Assembly: GCA_013399855.1 (NCBI GenBank) | Contig: VXAY01004283.1 | Coordinates: 548,970 to 612,969, forward strand | DNA length: 64,000 bases | From: Oxyruncus cristatus | Taxonomy: Eukaryota > Chordata > Aves > Passeriformes > Cotingidae | Direction of reading: 5' to 3' | Part shown: positions 23,065 through 33,610 of the stretch, one piece after another | Layout: every line of letters starts with the position of its first letter | Numbering within the stretch: the first letter of the stretch is position 1 | Position numbers and translations under genes: made by a program | Notes under the pieces: model-generated | Seen by the model: only the letters and a program-made list of their open reading frames with translations | Databases searched by the model: none | What the model was told of the DNA's origin: nothing

Positions 23065-23846
23065 TCATGAATTGAGGCTATCATTGGCACTGCAATCCAT
23101 AAAACACAGTGCCAACTCTACCAACTTTTTTTTATGGGAAATGACATTAAAGCAGCCGCTTCTGTATCTCTGGTAAGCTCCACATATTGTACAGACAGTT
23201 CTGAAGTTGCCTTTAGATCTGTCATATGGTGCAAACAGCTGTCGATGAGCCATGTGAACTGCTTTGACCTCCTGTATGCCATTTTCCTCTGGCTTCCCTT
23301 TGGCTTTGAGCATGCGGCCTCTTTTACACAGCGCTCAGGATTGCCACATATAAGTTCTTTTTCCCATTTGAAGGGATCAGTGATTTTTCTTGGAGAATAC
23401 AAACACAAATCAATAGATTCTCGTCTTAACATAAGGGAAATGCTTATTTTTAAATGAACTCTGTTTTTACCCCTGAGACTAGTACAAAGCAACCAGAAGA
23501 GGCTCCATTAGAGCTGCACAGGGGATTTCAAGACTCTGCTTCACTTGTCCCCATTTCACATTGTCAAAACATGTAAAAACAAAGGATTTCATTTCACTTA
23601 CAAAAGACATGTCAGTAAGTGTACAGCTTCAGAAAGAATTTAATTACATGGTGTCTTCACAGGTGACAAGGTGCTAGCATCTGTATGTATAAAAAACTAC
23701 CTGAACAAGATTTCAAAAGTACTTTTTCCTTCAACACCGGGAAATTTGGGCTACTATGTCTCACATTAATTTAAGGTCAAAACTCCACTCAGAGGAGTAG
23801 GACCGTGGATTGCCTGAACTGGTAGCAGAATAAATGTAGAATATTA
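23065..23846. other. unique sequence with an unexplained two-strand open stretch
   Basis: From about 23118 to 23492 a frame of 124 codons is open on the minus strand and one of 107 codons on the plus strand. The segment keeps CpGs (agccgcttct, tgtcgatgag, catgcggcct, cagcgctcag). No protein family is recognised. It may be a conserved element, an old exon or chance. Confidence 0.3.
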
Positions 23847-23894
23847 ATCAAAGTTAAAATCTGCTTATGCTATACATCCTCTCCTCTGGTAAAT
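23847..23894 (+). repeat. 48-base dispersed repeat, copy A
   Basis: This segment matches 27170-27217 at 45 of 48 positions without gaps, in the same orientation. The shared core is aaaatctgcttatgctatac. The family is not recognised. Confidence 0.75.
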
Positions 23895-24719
23895 TTACAG
23901 AATGTCCATTGGACATTCCCTTTCTCCTGCTGGACAGCAGTGTTGGTTTTTTATATATATATCTGCTTTTTTTAGATTAATTTTATCTATTTGATATTTG
24001 ACTGATTTAGCTAGAAAGTAAAGTCATCTTTACATGGCCTGCCTTAAACACCAGGTGGACTGCTAGGCAGAAATTCCATCAGATACCTTTGCCCTTTTTG
24101 ATTCCTCATGAAGAGAAAGAGGCAGTGTGAAACCATAGGAATATAGCAGAGAGCTGTTCTGGGGAGCATTACCAACCTGTGAACCCTGGGTACAGCTGGA
24201 ATCGGGAGCAATGGATCTCCCTGTGGGCACTTTCCATCAGTACAGGACAACCATCGCCTGCCCCAGCTCTGTCCCACTTCTGCCATGGGGGAAAATGCCC
24301 CAAGAGATTTCAGTGCCAAAGTGCTCAAGTGACATACCCTATGCTCAGGACAGTACTGAGCAGGATATGACAGAAGATGCAGCTCTAGAACCCACATTTT
24401 GCTCCAGTAACCTGCATGGCTTGCTGAAATCCTGCAAGTCTTATTCAGGAGTGAGCTGTTTAAGACCAAAGACAAAATTTGTTTTCTTGTGTTTAGACTT
24501 AACAGAGTTACATTTCATTTCACATTCCTTATTTGTACAGCAGAGAAGCAGATTGATATTTCAAAACCTTTTCCAAATGTTTATTTCAAGCAGTGATAGA
24601 GGAACTCTGTATTTTACATATGGTTAGTGGTGCTGTTTGCAAGTTATCAGTCATCAGTTTAACTTTTAATCAAAGGTTTTAAAACATTTGCGTATCTTTG
24701 AAAGTTTCACACATATTTA
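23895..24719. other. unique sequence, no gene seen
   Basis: The minus-strand frame of 143 codons at 24044-24475 lacks domains, and plus-strand frames over the same bases are open as well, which points to chance. A short TA run lies near 23953. Confidence 0.4.
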
Positions 24720-24885
24720 AGTGGAGCTTGATGAGTAGCAAAGTTTTAATTGAGCAGGTGTCCAGTGATGGATGGACACCTCCCTGAGAGCCCCTCCTGG
24801 GGGCTATCCCTGGGTAGCAAGCCATTGAGTAGCTGCGAGGACAAGTAGCTGAGAGTGGTGTAGTGACAACACACCTTATTAAGTA
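24720..24885 (-). mobile_element. possible LTR fragment of an endogenous retrovirus
   Basis: On the minus strand a GC-richer block contains a perfect 8-bp hairpin (AGGTGTCC/GGACACCT, 24756-24781). A polyadenylation-like AATTAAAA and a GC-balanced segment ending in TGCTACTCATCAAGC follow. That arrangement resembles the R/U5 part of an avian LTR. I cannot define both LTR ends, a target duplication or any internal retroviral sequence, so the call is weak. Confidence 0.2.
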
Positions 24886-26236
24886 CAAAATCTGTAACGC
24901 AAAAAAACAGAACAGGAAACAAGGACAGGTTTTGATGACTATAAAAGTTGCAAAGATAATTCTACAGCTACAGACACATATTACACATTGCATAAATAAT
25001 TTAAAGACTGTATATCTACCTCTAATATATATAATTATTTTCTATTCTAATACAGAAATCTTTATACATCCAAGTTTTTGATTTTCTGTTTTGATGCTGC
25101 TATCTTATGACGATTGTCTTTGGTTGTATTACCTCATTTAAGTTCTCTGTTTATTCCTCTGCTGCTAGAAACAACAGAAAAGGATGCAAACAATGCAGGA
25201 AAATAATCTAAGCGTGAGGGTCTAAAAACCAGCATTTCTGATTCCTGTTGTTACTTCTCTCCATTCTGGGGCATATATATAAGACACATGTAGTACACAG
25301 CCTTAGATACTTTATTCTTATTAATTAAAATGTTATAGATTTACATGCATACACATTACACAGCTAGAGAGACAAGAACAGGTACTAAACATTCAGACAG
25401 ATATGAAGATTTAATTATGCAAGCAGCTTTGAAGCCTTGCAATCAATGTATACATACACATACACACACACATGTTCATACATACACTTAAGTGCAAAGT
25501 GACATTAATACTGTATATCATGCAACCCCGAGTAATGTTCACAAGGATTATTTCCTAAATGACAGTCAAAAATAAGCATATGTCTATTGTATTCAAAAGA
25601 CAGAATTCAGTTCCTTTAACCAGTTTAAATATAGAATATTTTAACCAAGAATAAAGATGAGTAACAGATTTAACACAGGAAGAATTTTAGAAAACTTAAC
25701 TTGACAAAAATAAAATATATGAAAGTGAGTCCGATTGTTTAAAAATTTTTTGATGTATATAAAATTCTAAACTATTAATAAATATATCTGATAAATAATG
25801 ATGATAGTCTCCATATTTCTTTGTTTAATTCTCAGTTTTCTTGCAAGATCTTCTTCAAGTTTGGTTGTAATGGATCATTACGTCCATAATGTGCTCAATG
25901 TTGGAGTGAATTTTGAACAGTTTTTAGGCTGCATACTGTTTTCTTCCAGATAATTTACTGGATTAAAATTAGCAGTGTGAAAAGCTGTAGAGAAATCTAA
26001 ATGCCTGCCAAATCAAAGAAATAATCACATTTTTATGAATATTTAATATCATAGTCATGGCAAATAAGGCAAGTAATTAGTACTTACCATAAATTTGCAA
26101 AGTATTATTTTATGTAAATGTTACATTCTACTAGTTTGATATGAATTATTCATTGTATTACCAGACACTGACACAAACCAGCAAACACTAAAATCTATGT
26201 GTTATTAGTTTACTTACCTTTAATGATATTGTTTAG
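24886..26236. other. unique AT-rich sequence, no gene seen
   Basis: Very AT-rich with a degenerate CA/TACA tract at about 25449-25488. No open frame or repeat family is supportable. Confidence 0.45.
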
Positions 26237-26446
26237 AGGGTATTTTTCTGAGATTATTATTTTTTCCCAAATGGGATGGAAACAAGAAGAAAGTCATTTA
26301 AAGTCACCTCTTGCACATTCCAGTATTGGAGAAACTCAAGATGCAAATCAACAAAATGCAAGTTCTTTCATGTGTACAGATGAAGAGCTCTCAGCTATGT
26401 CTCCGATTGCAAAGGCTGCACAGGAGATTACTATTAATGAAGTATG
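26237..26446 (+). CDS. candidate internal coding exon, gene unknown
   Basis: The frame shows protein-like composition, including SPLAHSSIGETQDANQQNAS and then TDEELSAMSPIAKAAQEI. It ends at a donor-like AGTATG|GTAAAA. A possible acceptor, tgatattgtttag, precedes position 26237; a second candidate, gaaacaag, would start the exon at 26287. The longer version is 210 bases with the same phase at both ends. The codons are well mixed, unlike the AT-driven frames nearby. I do not recognise the protein and no flanking exon was found, so a chance frame remains possible. Confidence 0.3.
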
Positions 26447-27169
26447 GTAAAAGCTGTTTATAAAAATAATGGATGTGGGAGAGAAACTAACATCTTTAAA
26501 GATAACTCCCATAACCCCTCACAGTCAAGAGAGTTTGGGTCAGGGAATTAAATGATGAAGAGAGAATGTAGACCTGACCATAACATACAATATCCCAATA
26601 GCACTTTGGACAAAAAGGCCCCTCTAGTTTATCTACAGGTGTTGGGTTGTCGTACGTTTTTCAGGGCTTGACTGCAAATTTCTTTTGATTCTTACAAAAA
26701 TCATTTCATTTTCCTGATTTGTGATTGGCACCTACTGATCCCTGAAAACATCAACCCTCGTCATACTTCCAGTGCTATAGTATATTAAATGACTAAAGCC
26801 ACTTTCAATTCTTGCTCCATCTTAAATATTAATTTAAATAATAAATGATAATTTATTAAATTAAATATTAATAAAATCTTTAATTTTACTGTAACTGGCA
26901 AATTTTCACTTGATACTCCCTCTTTGGAGTCACCAGTATAGAGACTAATTCCTAGAACACACACCCCTTTGCAATTACCTTATGACAGTGAAAATAACCA
27001 ATAAACTTCTAATCTATTTTTCACCTACCAAAATATTTTTTTGACTCTTGATGAGCAACATCTGACTGTTTGATTGTACAAAGTGCATTTTCTCCAAACA
27101 GTAAATCTTTCAGTCTTCATAAATTACATCCACTGCTTTATACTTGCCAGCTTGCTCTGTAGCAAACTC
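26447..27169. other. unique AT-rich sequence, no gene seen
   Basis: AT-rich with a long ATTAAA-rich tract near 26820-26880. No gene or repeat family is recognised. Confidence 0.45.
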
Positions 27170-27217
27170 ATCAAAATTAAAATCTGCTTATGCTATACAT
27201 TCTCTCCTTTGGTAAAT
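27170..27217 (+). repeat. 48-base dispersed repeat, copy B
   Basis: Matches 23847-23894 with three transitions and no gap. In each difference copy B has A or T where copy A has G or C. Similarity fades outside this block on both sides. Confidence 0.75.
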
Positions 27218-30200
27218 CCATGTACATTTTCTTCAGAAAATTTTATCTTTATCCTAGTAAAAACCAACTTATTGTTCATGAGGCTTTCAGACTAGCTGGT
27301 TTTGGAGTCAAATTCTCACCAAAAAAAATCCTGATATTTCATATACAATTAAAAAAACATATATTGGTCCTCTGCATCATGGTTCAACTCAGAGCCATCC
27401 CAAATTACATTTGGGATCTACCAAGGGATATTATAACTTTCAGTGCCTACCTCACTCTTCACCTGTCCATCAGTGTCTTAGGGCAATAGAGTTCACAGTA
27501 CAAAGGCAAAAAGTCAATGTTCTGGTTCTATTTTTGTCAAATCTCATCAAAGTAGCAAAGAGTTTTCATGTTGTAACAGAACTCTGAATGGCAAAAATGT
27601 GAACTATTTGCATACAGTAAAAAGCTGTGTCACCATCCTTGGACAATGCTTGGAGCAACTGGAGTTGTTTTACTTGTGGTAAGTAAATCAGAGTCAGATT
27701 ATAGGATGGTAGAGGCAGTTGTCTCTGAGCATTGGCATCTCTGAATCAGGAATTTGCAAGCATGAGTAACACTGGTCTACATTTAATTTATTTGATATAA
27801 ATACGGCTTTCCTAATGTAATCTTAAATCTGTGTTGTTCATGCTCTTCACTGATTGGTGCCTGGAGTTTTGTTCACCAAAGGCAAGTTTTAGCCTTCCGT
27901 GCTATCATTACAATGTCAGTGTGTGTAATTTTGAGTCATGTCATGCTAAGGCATGAACCAATCAGAATGTCTCTATAGCTTCTACTGAACTGTGCAAAAT
28001 TAAAAACATCTTCTTTTCAGAGAACTGAAATCCAAGGATTTTAGCTAGGGGAGGAGTGCCGGGTTTAAGATGAATATCAGATGGGGCTTCATAAAATGAA
28101 ATATTTCGAAGTACAAGGAAAAAGGTGTCTCTGCAGCTCTGGGAACAGCACTCTTATATAGCTCCTCACTGTGAGCTCATGTTTTCGTGCTGTACTTGGG
28201 GAGATGCAACAAGGAACTGGCAGCTGAGGATCAAGTATTAGAAGCAGTTATACAAACCACAGCTCAGTATCCCCCATTTTAAATAAAAGCTTGCCAGCTG
28301 GCAAGTGGGAGAGGAGGAAAGTTCTTGTCCTTGTGGGTGGTTTGGACTATGCAAACCATCAGTCTTCACCCTAACAAAACCCTCATCAGTCTTTGGGAGT
28401 TGCATGTTTTCCCTTAAAATCACCCTTGTGTAATCTGTTTTATTTAGGTTCAAATTATTTTCACCTCCAACTAGGCAAGTTAGCAGGGTCTGTAGAAGGG
28501 TAGAAAGGAGCAGATGTAATGACAAAAGCTCATGCTGAAGCATTCTTCTATCTCTGATTTTTTCACCCTCTAGTATGGACTCTCCCTCACTCCTGTACCC
28601 TGCTCTGGCCTCCTCTCCCCCATTCATAATGATAAGGAACATGTGTAAAACACACAATTAAAAACAAAATACTATTTGCACATTTAAAGAGATAGCAGAG
28701 AACATACAAGAACACAGCACAACGGACAGCAAAAATGTGGTTCACATAAATGTTTGGTTTTAGCTTTAATATTTTAAATAAACATTTCCTTCCACTTAGA
28801 CTCATCCTAATCTGCAATCTCCACCTGGTGTTTTTCAAACCAGATGGAAATGTAAATTATTTAAAATCATGAAATTCCATTAGCAGTTGGGCTTAAGTGC
28901 TTAAAAAAAAATAGGAAGAAAGAGAACTTTTGAGGGTTCCAGAAGGCAATTGCGCTTCCCTTTGCATATGGCTGCAGCCACAGAGAAGGGTCTAGGAGTG
29001 CTGAGCTTTGTACATGCCCTGGCTGAGCTCTGAACACTGGTGAAGAAGCCCTAGATCCATGCTGTGGCTGAGATTTGCATTGCAGCAACACCTGCAGCTC
29101 ACTCATTCCCACAGCAGAGTGTGACCCCTGGAGAGCCTGCAAAGCAGACATCCATTTCACCTCCCAAACTGCTCCGAGCAATGCTACCTACTTTGCTTCT
29201 GTTCAATGGGGAGAAAGAACTTTCCAAAAACGTTCTTTGTTTTGCTTTGGTTTTTTCCCGAAGTGCAGCCAATGTCCATGATGATGTCCGTTCATTCCTC
29301 TTTGTAGCATAAAAGCCTGTGAGGAAATGCCATATAAAGAAGATGCCTGCATGAACAAATACTGCAGAAGACTGAGAAGGACCATGAATAAGAAAATACA
29401 AACTAACCTTTTCTTTCTATGTGCAGGACTTTTGGCCATGAAAATTAATAACAAAAATGACATTTGGGGGCAGTGCATTCTTTTATTTTTCCTCTTTATT
29501 GAGGCCTTGTACTAAAGGTGGTAAGCAAGCAACAAGTGATGATGTATCAGGCTACTCATAGCTCTCATGTGCATCGAAAGACAGGAGCCTAAAGCCACTA
29601 ACATCAACAGTCTGAGACACAGCTCCTTCCTCCAAGGTGGCTGCGTTCTGCCAACCTCCATCACCCTCTGCCAAGCTCTCTATTGCCCTGCCCAGCAAGG
29701 AATCAAGCAGAGACTTCTTCACCACTGGCTGGAGGACTATCTTCTTGCATCTTTAATATCAGTTTTTGTGAGTTGGGAGCACTCTGACTGATTACTGTTT
29801 GCTTGGATTTATCTGGTATTTGAACACATCATACTGTAATAAACACTCTAAAGCTCAATTACATTAATTAATGCACAAGAACTTTAAATAATATACAAGA
29901 TGCATAGCAACGTATATGCACAAGAACATATCCAGTGGTATGGATATATTCTATTGACACTCAGTGGTCATCTATATAGATGTACCATCTACAAAACCCA
30001 CACCTAGACCCATTCTGCCTCCATTATTGATCCCCAGTTATTACCAAGAATACTATTCTTAACCAATTACTAAATGCCCAACTTCAAGTAGATGGTAACC
30101 ACACCTCTATCTTTAATCCCACTTTCACCAAGCAGAGAAGAATGGGTAGATTTACCTTTCATGGACGAAATCCACTGAAGGAGACTTAGCCACTGTAACA

Positions 30201-30504
30201 CTACTCTATCTGTCCTATTATGAATCCAGACTCCTACGAGAGACAGCTATGTCACCCTTGCAAAGTATGAGAAGAGTCTGGCACTTCTGAAGGGAATTCA
30301 CAAGTATCAGCACACTGGCTGTAAATGCATCTCTTACACCCTGGGCCTGTCAGAGTGCTGACCTGGGCCAAGTATTCCCCTGAGCTGGCACAGGTCTCTC
30401 CACTGCTTGGTTTGGACCAGAGATCTGAATCCAGGTCTGGTCTAACAGAAAATATCTATCTGAGAGATTTCATAAATCTTAAGCCGTAGACTCAGAGGAT
30501 ACAA
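27218..30504. other. unique sequence, no gene seen
   Basis: Frames up to 139 codons (minus strand, 28238-28657) have no domains. The interval 28940-29480 has overlapping frames on both strands without splice context. Nothing recognisable was found. Confidence 0.4.
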
Positions 30505-30612
30505 CAGATAGTTAGGGGCACTGGATACGTGGGTGGCAAGTGAGCAAGGACCTGGAATCCCAGGTTTGATTTCAGGTTCTATGGTTGAAGATGGTGTCAA
30601 TCTCTGTAAGTA
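30505..30612 (+). repeat. amniote MIR-like (CORE-SINE) relic
   Basis: The tRNA-related head of amniote MIR elements is visible as gatagttaggggcactgg, followed by a spacer and the B-box-like cccaggtttgatttcaggtt. The sequence is heavily decayed. MIR-type SINEs are ancient in amniotes and survive in birds only as scattered relics. The family call rests on remembered consensus style. Confidence 0.4.
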
Positions 30613-32234
30613 TGGCCTTCTTTTTGCGCATTGCCTAGTCCAATATGAGTCCTATCAGCTGCAGGTTTGTACACTCTGTGAAACTCAGAGAGACTGTGAT
30701 TAACAATGATATTTACTATGGAAACAATCACTTTGGATTTTTTTTTTCTTTGTTCCTTCACACCAACACTTCTGTAAATCTTTTATGCCCTTAGTGCTTG
30801 GGCCAATGTAATAGAAAAACTTGCCTAGGACATCTTATACCTTCCTCTTATCTCTAAAATATTAGCATATTGGCTAAGGAAAAAACTCGTATGAGTGACA
30901 GATATGACCCTCTCCAGGGCACCATCTATCTACAATTCCTGGTATTTCATACCATTGGAAAAACAAACCCTTGTTCATAGGGGAAATCCTTACTGAATAT
31001 TGTAGCACTAAAAGCATCCAGAAGTCGCAATGTAAGCAACAATCCAAATTTCAGTGTCTCCAAGTGAATTTCAGAGATGTTGCCTCATGCTTTCTTCACA
31101 CAGCTCTGTTCTACTTCTTTTTATCATTTCATCATTTAAATTTTGGACATGTTATTGTCATGGCTTTTTCTCTTTCTGGTTTCAAAGAATAAACCTGGGG
31201 CTTCTGATCAGGATGGAGAAACAAAGAGAAAAAACATTCCTGTAGCAAAGGCAATCTTGTCAAATCACATTTTAAAATAAACAGTATTTTAGGGTATACC
31301 TATACTGTATTGGAGTTTGGACAAAGAGCACTGTATTCACTGTATGCATCCTCAGGATGATAGCTCTTGTTGCACAGAAATTAGTGGAATGTATGTCCTG
31401 ATGTTTGCTGTGTTCCTCAGAAGGGCTTTGCAGTCTGCATGGAGCTCTCTTTTTTATGCCACCAGGAGCATCCAGGCAAGCCGGTTTAAATCTAGCTAGG
31501 ATATGTCTACATGTATTACCGTCAGGTCAGCTGCAGAGTAACTGCAGCGTAGTGTCCCCTCCCATGCAAAACAAGTTGCTCTATACTGTTAATTTTCTAT
31601 AAGCTTGCATACCCCATAGGTAGTCCAAAATTATCCTGCTTCATGGAAAGAAGTCAGCAGCCATCTGCACCAGAGTGAATGGCACTCAACATGGTAGAGC
31701 TCCCAGCTGGGAGCAAGTCTTCCTCTCATTATCATCTGAGACTCCCTCTTCCCTTAGCAAAGCCCAGAGAAGCCATCAAAAAGTATCCTGAAATTTCCAT
31801 AGCTTTATATCCATATAGAGCTTCTTCTGTGCTCTCTGTGTAGAACAGCTTGCAGCATCTGGGGGTACTTCCCTTTTGGGGGTAGGAGCCTCCAGAAGTT
31901 CAGTTACTTTAGCCACAGCTCTCATTCCTTCATCACTGTCCTGCATATGATGACAAAGGTAAAAGTTAAAAAGGAGGTCCAGCTGGGGTTGTACCTTCTA
32001 TCTGTGCCTTCTTGGACTCAGAGCTGCAGAAAAAGAAAGCTTCTCTCCACTGCTTTAGGGAGATCAGAATTTGGTAGGGATTCCCCTCCATCCGGTGGAA
32101 ATCAGAGAGCAGTACAGGTTGGACAGGTCATCCTTCTTAAAGCAGGCACATATACAAGGTCAGATGACGTTACTCAAAGCTTTGTCCTGACAAATTCTGT
32201 AAACATCCAAGTGAGCAGGTAGTGCTCACTGTTC
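30613..32234. other. unique sequence, possible old repeat traces, no gene seen
   Basis: Two similar words, gggtatacctatactg (about 31292) and ggatatgtctacatg (about 31499), resemble a motif common in old sauropsid repeats, but they lie in the same direction and no element can be bounded. Open frames up to 91 codons are unremarkable. Confidence 0.35.
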
Positions 32235-32287
32235 TATGGCTTCACTGCTCTCATGGTGTACAGTTTTTCCTCATATCCACAAGGATA
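32235..32287 (-). mobile_element. older CR1, 3' part (left of nested insertion)
   Basis: The plus strand reads cactgctctcatggtgtaca and tttttcctcatatccac, which is the reverse of a CR1 3' region. The matching continuation appears at 33326, so this is the left arm of an older minus-strand CR1 split by a later insertion. The piece is short and diverged. Confidence 0.55.
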
Positions 32288-33325
32288 CAGCTGGATGAAC
32301 ACATCATGCATGTCTTACGGGTTGAGCAGAAAGGGTAAGAGTGAATGGGGTAACATCAGACTGGCGACTTGTCACTAGTGGGGTTCCACAGGGCTCCATC
32401 TTGGGCCCTGTGCTCCTCTACATCTTCATAAATGACTTTGACGCAGGATTGGAAGGGATGATAAGCAAGTTTGCAGATGGCACAAAACTCAGAGGAGCTG
32501 TTGACTCCCTCAAAGGCAGGGAGGCCCTGTAGAAAGACCTTGACAAGTCAGAGGACTGGCCAATCGCCATACGAAGTTCAACAAGGGAAAGTGCCAGGTT
32601 CTGTACCTGGGTTGGGGCAACAGGCAGACTGGAGAATGAGATAGTGAAAAGCAGTGCCACGGAAAGGGACCTGGGGGTCCTGGTCAATGGCAAGTTGAAT
32701 ATGAGCAGTGTCCTGGCAGTCAGGAGGGACAACTGTGTCCTGGGGGGCATCAGGCCAAGCATTGTCAGCCGGTCGGGGGAGGGGATTGTCCCACTCTGCT
32801 CTGCACTGGGGCGGCCTCACCTTGAATATTGTGTGCAGTTTTGGGCACTACAATATGAGAAAGATATTAAGCTGTTAGACAGTGTCCACAGGAGGGCAAT
32901 GAAGATGGTGAAGGGCCTTGAGGGGAAGCTGTATGAGGAGCAACTGAGGTCACTTGGTCTGTTCAGCCTGGAGAAGAGGAGACTGAGGGGAGACCTCATC
33001 ACAGTCTACAAGTTCCTCATGAAGGGGACAGGGGCAAGCACTGACCTGTTCTCTGTTGTTACCAGCGACAGGGCCTGAGGGAATGTCCCGAAGCTGTGTC
33101 AGGGGAGGTTTAGGTTGCATATGAGGAAAAAGGTGATTCACCCAGAGGGTGGTTGGGCAATAAACAGGCTCCTCAGGGAAGTGGTCCCAGCACCAAGAAA
33201 TGGACAATACTCTCTGGCACATGGGGACTCTTGGGAATGGTCCTGCACAGAGCTAGGAGCTGGATTTCATGATCCTTGTGGGTCCCTTCCAACTCAGCAG
33301 TTCTGTGGTCCTGCAATTCTGCAAT
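32288..33325 (+). mobile_element. CR1 LINE, 5'-truncated, inserted in an older CR1
   Basis: A plus-strand copy about 1.0 kb long spans the polymerase palm to the 3' terminus. It starts near ctggatgaacacatcatgca, is unmistakable from 32375 (gtggggttccacagggctcc) and ends in the octamer-like repeat ttctgtggtcctgcaattctg. The 5' limit is approximate. It interrupts a minus-strand CR1, so it is the younger of the two. Confidence 0.88.
32341..33078 (+). pseudogene. CR1 ORF2 relic (reverse transcriptase to C-terminus)
   Basis: Reading begins with [20 protein letters not shown] and passes the catalytic box as FADG, where FADD is expected, so the second aspartate is lost. A stop follows GREAL and the frame shifts twice before the C-terminal part. 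That part reads RPHLEYCVQFWALQYEKDIK, then KMVKGLEGKLYEEQL and [16 protein letters not shown]. Stops, frameshifts and the damaged catalytic site show a non-functional copy. Confidence 0.82.
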
Positions 33326-33610
33326 ACAATTTTCCTTGTTTTACTTTCTGTCCATTCAATGTCTCTTGTCCTTTAACCACACACTTCTGTAAAGTCCTGG
33401 CTCCGTCTTATTGCTAAGCTTCTTATTGATTCTGGTACACTTTCATTAGGTCCCCCAGAAGCCATCTCCTCTCAAGGCTGAATAAGCCCAGTTCCCTCAG
33501 CCCCACTTCACAGGACAGATGCTGTAGCCCCTGACTACCTCAATGGCCCTCTGCAGACTTTTGTTCAGTTTATTGATGTCTTACTTGTATTGGGAAGTTC
33601 AAAACAAAAT
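33326..33610 (-). mobile_element. older CR1 (right of nested insertion)
   Basis: The plus strand shows reverse CR1 text: tgtctcttgtcctttaacca, then gaagccatctcctctcaagg and aataagcccagttccctcag, then ggccctctgcagacttttgt. It continues the piece at 32235-32287. It is more diverged than the copy inserted in it. Confidence 0.75.

Noticed and set aside
24044..24475. 143-codon minus-strand frame as a gene
   Set aside because: No domain, start context or splice sites, and plus-strand frames over the same bases are also open.
28238..28657. 139-codon minus-strand frame as a gene
   Set aside because: Composition is unremarkable, no motif is recognised, and no exon signals match its limits.
31290..31560. 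DNA transposon with terminal repeats
   Set aside because: The two similar words (gggtatacctatactg and ggatatgtctacatg) are in direct, not inverted, orientation and no target duplication is seen.
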